Source: Chloromonas sp. AAM2 (lineage: Eukaryota > Chlorophyta > Chlorophyceae > Chlamydomonadales > Chlamydomonadaceae). From it: 22,007 nucleotides of DNA. The notes under the pieces were generated by a model. That model was not told the DNA's origin and did not search any database. It saw only the letters and a list, made by a program, of their open reading frames with translations. Every line of letters begins with the position of its first letter. Position 1 is the first letter of the stretch. The DNA is taken from positions 3,198-25,204 of the forward strand of contig QAXH01001616.1 of NCBI GenBank assembly GCA_004335635.1, given 5' to 3'. Position numbers and translations under genes: made by a program. Shown here in pieces: positions 9,901 through 21,900 of this stretch.

Positions 9901-12900
9901 CATGCATGGGGTCGCAGAAGTCAACCATGCTGGGCCCATGCAGCCCAGGTGCGGCATGTGACTGCTGTTGCCCAAACCGAGCCTGGCCTGCTTCCACGGT
10001 TGCCTGGCAGTAGTGCATCACACTCTGCAGCAGGGGTGTGTGGGAGGCGCAGTGGCGGGGCTGCATGAGGGACAGGGCTGCATGGCAGCAGCGGAGCAGC
10101 ACCATGCGGCAGGCGGCAGGCACCGGTGATGTGGCATTAGCGGGATGCCAGGCGGTCAGCAGCGCAACAAGATGCGGGTCCACTAGCAACAGCACCTGAT
10201 CCACGAGACCTGCATCCAGGAAAACAATCGCAGTCAGTCTGTGTCTGCATGGCTACCGTGGAAACTAACAAAGAAGAGGACGGCTACCCTGGAAACCAAG
10301 AAATAAGAGGCAGGTGCCAGCTGCCAAGTTGGCAATCACGTTGGAGTAGAATGCCAAGAAGCCTGAATCAACTGCTAGTTGCAGAGCAATCAATTGCATG
10401 CCAGCAGACAGAGGTAAAAGACACACCTGGCTCAAGGGGTGAGGGACTACAAGTATCGGATGATGGTGTAGGATTGGGTTGCCATGGCCTACCTGGCATT
10501 ACGTTGTGCCTTAGCAGTGCCTCAAGCTGCATCAGTAAGCCCTGGAGCGCATTGGTGGTCAGTGGGACAGGCGCAGTGGGGCCAGCTGAGTGCGCGTCTG
10601 GCCAGGACACTGCGTCAGTGCTGGTGGTGGCGGTGGCCGCACACTGCTGTCTGGCCAGGCATGCGGCTGGGTGATTGCTGGCGGGCAGGCGGGGCAGCAG
10701 GGCCAGCAGGCCGCTCATGACCTGCTCTGCGGGCACAAGGGGCGAAACTGCGAGCGCAGCCAGCTGCCGCACGGCGTACTGGCGGGCCGTGGCGCAACGG
10801 CGAACCAGGGGTGCGAAGAGCGCGGGCGAGAGGGCCGGGCTGCGGCGGGGCACGGTCAAAGGCACATGGTGAGGAATGTAAATTTGAAGGCATCACGTCT
10901 GAGCAGAGTTGGCAGTAAGAGACTGCGGAATCCCTGATCTTAGAGCAACGATTACGCGACCTACAATGCACACACAGAGCTGACAAAAACGAACACAGCA
11001 GGTGACTACTCAAGTGACGGTTCACTGCTGCCTTCTGTTCCTGCGGAAGAGTGCAGCCTTTGTTTAGCATCGGACAGGAACATGAGGAAGCAGTGAAGAA
11101 CAACAGCACGCCACCACTACACACGCAACAACACGCCACCACTACACACGCAACAACACGCCACCACTACACACGCAACAACACGCCGCCACTACACACG
11201 CAACAACACGCCGCCACTACACACGCAACAACACGCCACAACTACACACGCAACAACACGCCGCCACTACACACGCAACAACACGCCACCACTACACACG
11301 CAACAACACGCCGCCACTACACACGCAACAACACGCCACCAGTACACACACACGCAACAACACGCCACCACTACACACGAAGCTTAAGGATGAGCAGTAG
11401 TGCACAGTTGGGTGCTAGCCAGAGGCTTGCTGGCGTCATGCCAGCGCACCTGCAGGCCGCCCCCTTGGTCTCTAGCGGTGGTCCCGGTCTGAGTCTGCTG
11501 AGCAGGATGAGAATGGGGAACAGGCTCGGGTGCAGGCAGGGCGACACGCTGTGCGCGGCACAGGACGCGGCGTCCGACTCCAACTGCTGCACCGCCTGTG
11601 AGAGTTGTGATAGAAGGAACTTGTGCAGACCGGGGAAGCGGGAGAAGAACTCAGCACCTGCATGGTACACGTGTCGAATCGCAAGGTACTGCTACACTCC
11701 TCTGATGAGTACGGCAAGTGTGCACTGTGGGCTGGTCAATTGCTGCGTGATGCATGTGTTGCATCGCACGCTATGAACAGTCTCCGTTGATAACCCTTAG
11801 CAGGTTTGCACCACGGGAGCATGTCGAGTTGCAAGCCTCTGGCGAGGGGTGTGATGCAACTCTTGCCCTGGTCTTACCGGTGATTGCCCTCCTTGGCTTC
11901 TCCCACTTGCCCACGTTCTTGAAGCCGAGCACCCTCACCACCAGCGCAGTGAAGCACAGCGTGGCGGCGTTGCGCACCTCCCAGGCGGGGTCGCCCACGG
12001 AACTGATGCACGCCTGCGCTCGGGCAAGGCCACACACAAGGCCACCATGCATCAAGACAACTGCGCGCTGTCCCACCATGCTTTTAGAGTCAGTGAGTTT
12101 CTGAGATGAGCATGGTTTTTCTGCCCTGCTGTTGCACCTGCCCAGGATGGAACAGTTTGGCATGGCCAGCCCTGCCCTTGAGCCTGCATTTCCCGCGTGA
12201 AACCCCCTGTCTGCTTGTCCGCATGTCCCCTCCCAGACACACCTGTACTGCTGCTGCGTGGTACCCGCTGGTGTCCACCGCCAGCTGCGAGTCGCTGACC
12301 AGGTGCCGCAGGACATTGAACGCATGCACACGCGGCCAGGGCTCGGCGGCCGCAGCCATGGGCCAACGCTGGCTAGCAGGCACACCGGCCCCACTGCCAC
12401 CCTCCAGTTTGCCTTCAATACCTCCATGACTGGCCGCGGTCCCCGCGTTGCGTTCGCCAGTTGCGTCCGCCTGACCCTTGTGGCTGTCCCAAGCGACTGG
12501 TTGCGCTCCTCCTTGTGTGGTGGTCAGCCCCAGCCCCTGCACGCCTGTGATGTGTGCGGGGACGGTCCACACGGCGGGGGCGCCGTGCTGCGCCACTGCC
12601 AGCACCTGGGCCATGGTCCGGGCCAACATCACCTGCACGCATCAGGACAAGCACACGTCAGGAACAGCACCGTATGGTCATCATAGAAGAGGCCAACATC
12701 GCCTGCACGGGATTGAGAGGAGCGCATGTGTGAGGAACAACATTGTTACACAATCACCTGCATGGGATTGAGAAGAGCATCTTTCAAGAACAGCATTGTA
12801 TGGGTATCACAACATGGCCTTGCTGTGGCAACCGGTGCCCTGGCCCTATCCCCTTGAAAGTCAGCCAGTGCAGGCCCTGTCCCAAATATCCGGCTGGTGC

Positions 12901-15900
12901 AGGCATAGTTCGAAACAAGACAGGCTGAGAGCAGATGCCCGTGTCTTCCTGCAATCCCAACCAGGCTAACAGCAGGGTGCTGGTGCCGATCCTGGGCCTA
13001 CCTTGGGCGTGTTTGCCGGCTCAGCGCGCAGCAGCGCTCCTATGGCCAGGGGAATGCCCGCACTGCGCCGCACGATGTCATCCAGACCCTGGCCGGGGCT
13101 CACTAGCTGCGGGCAAAAGGCGCATGCACACCACGCGTTGCACGGCATGAAAAGGTCAACACGAAAGGGTGCACCAGCTGCAGCATGCAAACAGGGCCTT
13201 ATCTGTTTGCATGGCCTTTAGTCCAGGGAGTATAGCTCAGTGCGGCAAAGGGGTGCACCCTTAGGTATTGGCACAGGCACCAAACACAGCATTTGCACGG
13301 GTTGAGAGGACTGAGAGGCCGCACAAGGGTCCCTGGGCCCACCTTCTTCATGCACTCGGCTAGCAGCGCTTGCGGTTGCTGGCTCATGCTGGGATTCGTG
13401 CTCCTGCGGTGTAAGGCAAGGCAGGCACCATTCAGCCCTGGCCAATGTTCTGACGCCCTAGTGGCTACAGATCCATACACCTCTGTATCAGAGGAAACAG
13501 ATACCAACAAAGTTGTGAGGTGCAGGTGACTAGGCAACAGGCTAGTGTAGCAGTAGTGGTGGTAGTGTAGCATCTGTAGTGTAGCAGTAGCAGTACTCTA
13601 GTGATTGTGAATACCACGCAACCAAGTGTGCCACCCAAGTGTGTAGAGTGCGCACCTGAGCAGCTTCCCCGTGAGCGTGGTGAGGCCCATGGCCGCCTTG
13701 TCACACGTGCCGTTGTGCTTGGCCACCAGAAGCACGTCCAGCACCAGCAGCCGGCCCATGCGGCTCAACTGACTGGCGTCCAACAGGGAACCACCTCCAC
13801 CACCGCCAATGGCCCCGTCCTTGTCTGGCAGGGCAACTGATGAACCCTGTGTGTCTGTGCCTGTTACCTCCTGACCCTCTGCGTCAGTGTGGTGGCCCAC
13901 AGCCTCTCCCGCCTCATCCAATGGCAGGCAGTGAGCCAGTGTTCCCACCACCAAGGCTGCCTCCTTCACGCTCAGCCAGCAGCCCGTGACAATGACCTGT
14001 GCATCGGGTCCCGCATCACCCACCATGCCCTCGGCCCCGTCACCGTCCTCATCCCCATCCTCGCCCATGCCGTCCATATCCCCCGCATCGACGTCCTCCG
14101 CACCCACCCCGGAGACCGGGGCAGCGAGCGGGCCGACGGCTAAGGCGGTGAGTTGCTCGATGAGTGTGAGTGTGCGGGCAACCAGCCGCCGGAGGGCGGT
14201 GGCGGCGGTGGGCAAGCAGGCGGCGAGCGGGGACCACGCTATCTCCTCTGTGACATAGCGCAAGAGGAGCAGCGGCCCGTGGGCGAAGGAGGTGCGGCAG
14301 GCGGCTAAGAGGCCCGCCTCTCCCTGGGAAGCAAGCTGCAGACGCAAACACAGACGCAGGCGCAGGTAGCATCTCAGTTGTTGAGGTTTGCAACCGACGA
14401 CAGTTGACAGCTGGACATCGCTACTGCAGCGGGTTGGCCCTTCGGCAATCTCAAGGAGTCAACAGCTTAAGCACTGCCCTGCGGCGCTCAGTCATTGCTG
14501 ACGATATTGAAACCTAATCTTAGTTGCCAGAGCCTGCCTGTGACTACAATCGCATCGCACCTGGCACTGTGCCTGCACCAGATCCAGCAGGGAGGTGAGG
14601 AATGCGTGCGTGGCGTCAAACAGTGCAGGGGTCGGGCCCGCCTTGCCACCGCTCCGCACAGCCACAGCACGCACACCGCCTGCTTCTCCGCTGCCTGACC
14701 TATCATCCACTGTGATGGTCGAGCCCAGAACAATGTGCCAGCCCAGCTCGCATGTATACTTGGCGAACACCAGCTTGAGCATGCGGGCACCTGAAGAAAG
14801 GGGACGTGCCGACGAAGCAAGATGTGCAGGTGCCATGTGACACACGTGGCAGGACCGCAGGACGTAATCCAGGAGTGACGCATGGCAGATGGATGAGAGA
14901 CCACGCATGATGCAAAACAGGTGCAATGTAGCCACTAGGAGGCGAGTGTGAAATGCATGGCCATTATAATGCTTTGGATGTGAAAACTTGAACTCCATGG
15001 ACGATCTCTACGCGGGTCACTAGCAATTGTAACACGAGCACGGTTAGAAGTCCGGACGGTTCTAAGGAGAATCATTAGAGTGTCCACCCACCTGCATCTG
15101 CCTCCTTGACTCTTGGGCTGCACAGCAGTTGGTACGCCCAGGTGAGCAGGGGCAGCAGCGCGGGGCCATTGGCCACACCGGGCCACAGGGCGGGCAGGTG
15201 CATCAGAGCAACGGTGGCGCTCTGGGCAGGCAAGGTGACCGGGAGAGGCAGGGGTCAGAGGCAGGGTCGGGAGGAGCATTCCCTCTCGTTGCCTGGGCTA
15301 AAAGAACAGGCTGTGCAGGAAGTAGTGCAGCCCTGTTGTTAAACATGCATGCTAAGCCTTGGCCCGGCATGCACACAGGAGGTAATGCAGGATGGTTTAA
15401 CGTGGCGGATGTCCGAAATGCGAAAGGAAGTGTGCTGAGCCAGGCGTGCAACAACCTAAATGACGCCATGCATTCAACCGAGTGTCCTTGGAGGCTTGAA
15501 CTCTGCAGCAATTCAGGACAACACACAAAACAGGCAGCACAACACCGCACAACACCAGGACTGTCTGGCGATGGTGGCAAGAGTGGCCATCTCTGACTGC
15601 CTGCACCTGTCGCAGCTTGCTCCAGGAGTCGATGGCGTTAGCCAGCAGCAGCTGAATCACGTGTGGGCTGAAGAAAGTGGAGCAGTACGGCGCAAAGGTC
15701 TGACGTGTCCCCTGCGCTAGCCGCTGACCGCCAGAGGGGCCCGCGGTCACTGGCCACACCGCGAGCATGGCGTTAAGCACCTCCATGGCCAGGTACTTGC
15801 GCTCAAAAGGGGCACCTGCGACCAGCCACACAAGAGTGAGGTCGCACCACGGACGCGGCTTTGCACTGGCCGGTTGAGCACAGGTCTAGTTGGCTTGCCA

Positions 15901-18900
15901 TTGCTTGCCATTGCAAATGATGTCACGTGGGTTGCAGAACAAGATGGTTAACCGTTTGAACCCCATGCGGCCGGACCAGAGCCTTGCGTGAGCCGTAGCG
16001 GCTTCTGGACACCTCGTCCCTCACTGCTTTGACTTGTTCATGCCTGGTCCCCAATGGCTTCCTTGAATCCCTCCTGTCAGTCTTTGCTCACCGGGGTACA
16101 GGTAACCCAGCATGGTGCGGCTGACCCACTGGCAGAAGCGCTGCAGGTTAGCCAGGGCCGCAGCGTCTTTACGATAGGCCTCCGTTACGGGATCGCCTGC
16201 ACAAGCAGGAGCACACTCCGGGAGCACTCAGGGGCATCCCCACCTGACATTGTTTGAATTGTTACAGCCGACATTCAGCCCACGGCTGATCAGTCCAACT
16301 GACTTACTGGGATTAATACATTTCAACCTTCAGCCCAACGCTAATCAGTTTCACCTGACATGCAAGGCCGTTCATGGCCTACGATACAATGCTGCATGCC
16401 ATTCGTGGTATGTTTGTTGCGTCCCTCCAGGAGCGTCACCTTGTCACAGGTATGAGATAGACTACAGGTAAGCAGGTAATTGCAAGGGATGCGTCTGCAT
16501 GCCTTCAGTGCGTACCTGCACCCTCTGCGTTGTCTCCTGCCTGCCCAGAGCCCGTGGCGCTGTCCTGCCTGCGCGCCCCCAGGACGGCGGGCCCGCCCCG
16601 GCCCTTGTCCGCACCAACAAACCGCCCACTTGTGGCGCCTGAGGACTGAGCGACCGCCCTGCATGGGTCACACGCTGAGCAGCCTTGGCCAAAGGTCAAG
16701 CGTAACACGTGTTGGTGTGACAACAGCAGCAGTGGAGCCGTAGGTGGTGCGCACACGGGTTACCACTGCCGTGCAAAAGACGGCCGGAGGTGGCGCAACA
16801 GGGGTCTAGTTCAGTGCTGGATGTCAGTGCTTGGTTAGCAATGCGTGCCGAACACTTGAGTGTTGTAAGGTGGCGCTGCCCATGTCATGGTAGTCATAAC
16901 ATATGCTGTTCACGTCTACCAGCCGGGCGTGTGTACCAGTCCCTCCACATGCCCATCAGCTGTCCATACCCTCTGCAACCTGGCGCCTGCTGTACCTGTT
17001 GTGGCAGGCCTGCACTGCTGTTTGTATCCTCCCCATGAGCTTGTTGATCAGCGCAATGCAGCGGTTGCGCTGCCCCTGGGAGGTGGAGCGCAGGCACCGG
17101 GACAGCCAACGCGCAACCACCTGGACACACGGCAGCAGAAGGGGCAGCAGGACAAAGGAGCTAAATTGTAGCAAACGACCCTGCAATACGGCTCATGCAG
17201 ACCGCGGCCTACGGACTCGGGCTGGGCAGGGACAGCACTATGGTCTACCTCGATCACAAGGTGGCTCCAGGGATGACACGCAGGCTGCAGAAACCAATTA
17301 GCTTCAATCACGCCACCTTGATATGTGTCGTCTGTGATGACGAGAGACAGCTGCAGCTAGTGCACGTGCCTTACCTTTAGCTCCAGCTGGCCAGGCGGTT
17401 CGGACGTCTTCGGGTTGAGTGCGCACAGCTCCAGACAGTCCACACGCACACTCTCGCTCTTGTGAACAACCGCCTCTAACAGAACCTGACACGAACACAC
17501 ACCACCAACCAACACCGTAATCCAGTGTGATGTGAGATGGAAACCACCCGCCAAAGGTACATGGGAAGCACAGCACAGAGGTAGGTCCAAGAGAGACATA
17601 GATGCACGTGCCTTGCATCTATAGGAGCATGATGGGAGTATGGGATGTGCAGGGACAGGCAAGGCGGGCATGCATGCATCCCTGGGCTGGCAGCTGCAGA
17701 CTGGCTGGCGACAATATGTGCTGTATTTGCAACCTGGTGGCATGGTCTACCTTTTCCACGTCCACTCCTAGAGCCTCCCCCTGGCCTGTTAGCGAGTCCA
17801 GGTCCGTTATCATCTGCAGGTGACGTGCTGCACGCAGCAGGCTCACGAACGCAGCCACGAACTGATGGCCCCGCGGAGCACAGGCATCCCTGCCAGCCGC
17901 GGGGGGCTGCTGCATGTCATCCGGGCCCCTGCCTGTGTCTTCTGAAGGTGGCACGGGTAGGATGTGGAGGATGAGGGTGATGAAGGTGAAGGGCTCCAGG
18001 GTCAGCACCACGGGCAGGGCGTGGAGCGACACGTGGTAGCGCAGCCGCTCGTTACCTGCACGCATGCATGCATGAGGAACAGGTCTGGTGATGTGCTTGT
18101 GCACAAGGCTGTGCAGTACATACAGACGGCAACAGGTTGAACCAGGTGCTACTGGGACGGGCATGCAGGCAGCACATGGTCAGCGAGCAGGCGCCTGGCA
18201 CAATGTTTCAATCGGTATCAATTGTGATGCGTGTGTGGCATTCGCAACACACCAAGCTTAGTACTGTTGAAGGTAAAGTAGAGCACAAAGACTGGATGTA
18301 GCCAGTGCTCGTCCACCCACCGGAAGTCATTGCTTCCAGCAGTTCAGGCAGCCACCAGCTCAGCCACGCCTGCCGCCCCTCGGCCTCCCCCGCCGCGGCC
18401 CCCGACTGTGGAGCCAAGCCCTGTGCTGCTGGGGCGCTGCCCTCAGAAGCGCCAGCAAACACTGGGTTCAGTGCACACTCCTTCCTTAGGTTTTCCAGCA
18501 GGACTTTGAGAAAGTTGGAGGCAGAGCTGTTCACGATGTCTTCCTACACAGCATATCACAAGCCAGAAACCGGCTTGATGATGCTTTCATGCATAAGTAG
18601 TTTTTGTTCTCGGCTTGCATAGCATTTTGCTGGTTGCACAGATCATGTCCCAACCACCAGTCACTGTCACACGCATGCAAGTGACACTAAAGCAAGTGTC
18701 TGTTGTCTCTGCTTCGGATGTCTAATTTCAAGACTCTATCTACCCAATGCTGACAAGGACAGGTGCATATGGCTCAGAACCTGCATTTACGGTGCCAGTA
18801 TGCATCTTCCCACAAACACAGTTTGCCCCACCTGCAGCACGTTGAGTGCCTCCCTGATGAGCGGAGGGTGCAGGGCCAGCAGCCGCTGGGCGCCCACGTG

Positions 18901-21900
18901 TGACACCATGGAGGTCAGGCGCGTGTACCTGGGGCCATGCAAGGGGAACAGCCATGGAGGTCAGGCGCGTGTACCTGGGGCCATGCAAGGGGAACAGCCA
19001 TGGCAACGTACAGCACAGGCACCGCCTAGTACGTCAGTCATGTCACACATCAGTCATTCTAAAGCAGCTGGATACACTGGGATCGTGATCAGCAACAGCA
19101 CAGTCAGTGCACAGTCAGTTCAAGCCCACATACAGTCCCAGGGTATGCATGCAAGTAAGCAGTGCAAAAACCAGCACACACTTTTGGTGGTGAATACGGT
19201 TCCTAAGACGGAAAGCTTTGTGTGCCCCGTTCGCCCCACCTTCCTTTGCGCATGGGCGACACAGCCAGCAGTCGCCGTGCCACCTGCATGAGCAATGAGT
19301 CCTCTGACAGGGGCCCGGGGGCGCCCACTGCATGTGTGGGTGTGCGGCTCGCCTCTGCCCCCAGTGCTGCCATGCACATGTGCTGCAGTGACATGACCTC
19401 TAGCAGCATGTCGAAGATGCCCTGGAGCTGCAGGCACAGAGGCAACGCACAGCAACAACACATGAAACGTCATGTGATGAATGGAACAGTGTAATGTGTG
19501 TGAAATGCACTGTAACACACATGCACAGTGGTATCAGGGCTTCATCTAGACAGGCAGTCCACAGCTACCACCGCAGTTCTGACACTACGATTGCAATTTA
19601 TGAGGAAACTTTTCTGGCATATGCTTTTCCGGACAGAATCCACTGCCTACCTACGATCACTCACACGACACCAGAAAGAGTTTCTCCTGCCTCCAACACT
19701 ACCAAGTTGCACCTGCATTGACACCCATCACTGATACTTTCTCGGAGAAACAAGCTACAGAGAAATGTCCTCCCACTGTCCCTGCCGTCCGGCTTGGCCC
19801 CTGCGAGTCTGCCCCCTGCTTCCACCTGTAAGCCATGTGATGATGAAACGAATGATGATGTTCACCTGTCTCAGCGTCTGTGCCAGGGGCTCGTCCAGGT
19901 TTACCCAGAGCATGTCCAGTATGGCGGTTACAGTGTCCCGGCTGAGGCTAGGCGGCCGCACTGCGCAGGCCTGTGTGGCGCGCTCCGTGACGTGGGACCG
20001 CCACAACTCCAACAGCTGCGAGCATGCAGCGCGAACAAAATGCTCCATGCTTCAGCTGCAGTAGAACGGTACTGCATACAAATAGCTATGCTGTCAAACA
20101 GTGGTTGTATGTGTTGGCTGGCAAGGCTGAGGTATGTCTTCAATTCACCCCTGTTATGTTGCTGTCTGGGAGACGGCACACCCGTTTGGAAACTGAAGCA
20201 GCCATGCCATGGTTCAGCAGACAAGTAGTGCTCTCGGCTGGTCGCGTGTGCCGCTGGGCTTCTGGCTGGCCGTGCTGCACGTGTGGCGTCGTTTTGAGAA
20301 CTGCATGATGACGTCGCACCTGGGCCATGCAGGTGTTCGCCACACAGGCCGCATGGAACCTGCGGACACAGCACGCCACGTCTCAGACCGTGCCTGTCCC
20401 TAAACTAAAATCTAAAGCTTGTTTTGCGCACTACCAGAAGCCACCCTGCAAACACGCCTATGCATGCACCGAACCTACCTGCCACTGCCACTTAGCCATG
20501 AGTGTAAAGCACGGCCAGAGTGGTCATACAATGCACATGAGTGATATGGGCAACTGCAGCAAGCAGTCACTGCCCTGAATATACTCGGCCTAACAACACC
20601 CTGGCGTGCTCCCACTCCTGGACTCACTTGAAGTGTCCATCTGGAGCTGCCAGTACCTGCACAGGAGGGCAAAGCAATGCAGCAAACCATGAAGTCTGAC
20701 CAGCCGGTGGACAACCGAGGTTACTGGGATTGGTTGCCGCGTAACAGGCAGCTTCATTTTGTTCCTGGTGCTGCGTCGCATGCTTCAGGTTCACATGCCT
20801 GCATACCGTCGCATCAGCACATCCTTACCTGCTGGCAGCCATACATGAGGGCGCCTGACACCAGGAACGTGAACGGCGTGGCATGGAGCGCCTCTGATGC
20901 TCCTGCTTCTCCACTGCCATCTGCTGTGCCCAGCGCTGGTGCTGCGCCCGCGGAGATGGCACCAGATGACTCCATGTGTGGCGTGGGCACAGAAGGCGTG
21001 ACCTCTGCACCTCCATGTGTGACCTTCAAAGGCCAGCCCATTGCGGAGGGTGCGATGGCCGTGACCAGCCCTTTCAGGGAGCAGACCTTGCCCACCTGAG
21101 CAGCAAGGAGCAGCAAGCTACCACTGTAAGAAGTACTGCCTTCAGCGCCAAACGTGAGAACACACCTGGTTTGAACGCATGTCTAGCAACCAGAACGGCC
21201 ATAGTTTGACTTTGCTCGTAGCTTGCAGTTTGCAGGCAGACCAACGGCTTTGCCCGACACAAGACCAATGGCAAAGTGCGCATCTCAGGCGGCACACACG
21301 GGTGGGGCTTGTGTGGAAAAACGTATGGAGCAAACACAAGTAAGGTACCTCTGTCTTTACGCCATAACAACATCAGCCATCGGAGATCGCGTGTTTCTTT
21401 CGCCGTCAGCATGGTGCCTGAATATACAATCCTGGAGCACATACGCGCTGAAGCACATCAACTCTGTCTGCATGCCAAAACAGCATGGGTGTTTGTGGTC
21501 CCGTGCATCTCTCACCGGAGAGAACTGAGCCACCTGCGCAGCCAGACTCGTGCCCTGGGCCCTCAGTGCTGACTCAACAGTGCTCACAGCCCCCACAGCC
21601 CCGTTGCTGACAGAAGACACGGTCACGCCTACGTCACTCGTCCTCTCAGCTGAGGCATCAGGCACGGCTGTACCAGGCGACACCAGGCTGGCATGAGCAG
21701 AGGGCATCTCCCCTGCAGCTTGCTGTGTTGTTGCTGATGCGGTCGGGCTTGGTTCCGGGGTGATTGTGAAGCCGGCACCTTGCTGTGAGGGGTTTAGGAA
21801 GAGGCCAGTGGCGAACTGTGCTGCTACGTGCTGAGGTGGTATGGATGGGCACAGGGCAGTAACCCACACCACCACTGCAGCCGAGGCCATGGCTTCGCGG

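Larger units (their letters stand above)
6968..12632 (-). other. THADA: THADA C-terminal helical-repeat block, exons 20-27
   Basis: Exons: 12632-12243, 12013-11878, 11657-11450, 10839-10493, 10209-9582, 9105-8649, 8425-8156, 7924-6968. Exon 20 begins VMLARTMAQVLAVAQ, holds a Gly/Ala-rich insert of about 70 residues, and then gives PRVHAFNVLRHL. Exons 21-22 join WEVRNAATLCFTALV to ITGAEFFSRFPGLHKFLL and HPSLFPILILLSRL. Exon 23 gives ARQYAVRQLAALAVSPLVPA and NALQGLLMQLEALL. Exons 24-26 are helical and Ala/Leu-rich, ending LSEDEDDRVRTVATEIM. Exon 27 (957 bp) starts in phase at 7924, has DDADNQHEEPLFLAQLAAQQ, and stops with TGA at 6970-6968. Similarity to known relatives weakens towards this end. 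Confidence 0.85.
13002..16658 (-). other. THADA: THADA central region including DUF2428, exons 12-19
   Basis: Exons: 16658-16516, 16196-16092, 15815-15607, 15221-15092, 14790-14561, 14335-13656, 13403-13343, 13106-13002. Exon 12 is a Gly/Ala/Arg-rich low-complexity stretch of about 48 residues. Exon 14 gives PFERKYLAMEVLNAMLAVW and FFSPHVIQLLLANAIDSW, and exons 15-16 join EADAGARMLKLVFAKYTCEL. The 680-bp exon 17 holds the DUF2428 hallmark CWLSVKEAALVVGTL (about residues 1030-1044), preceded by an acidic insert (about 987-1023), and then LVLDVLLVAKHNGTCDKAAM. Exon 19 carries RRSAGIP (1171-1177), the most conserved string of the family. This region is the best anchor for the gene identity. Confidence 0.9.

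Noticed and set aside
9411..10013. 200-residue plus-strand ORF
   Set aside because: It is antisense to THADA exon 24, whose phases fit both neighbours, and has no recognisable motif.
11108..11380. Regular repeats resembling a CRISPR array
   Set aside because: Units are directly adjacent with no spacers and the context is a eukaryotic intron.
11051..11776. 241-residue plus-strand ORF full of TPPLHTQQHATTTHATT repeats
   Set aside because: It is the 25-bp minisatellite read through in rotating frames and runs antisense into a conserved THADA exon (11657-11450).
18740..19006. Minus-strand ORF with two copies of YTRLTSM
   Set aside because: It is the 46-bp duplication read without splicing; after the second copy it leaves the conserved exon 7 frame.
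20140..20319. Extension of THADA exon 4 past CMAQ
   Set aside because: A GTGCGA donor follows directly, the extension has no homology, and skipping to CTGTTGGAG at 20015 restores the conserved order in phase.
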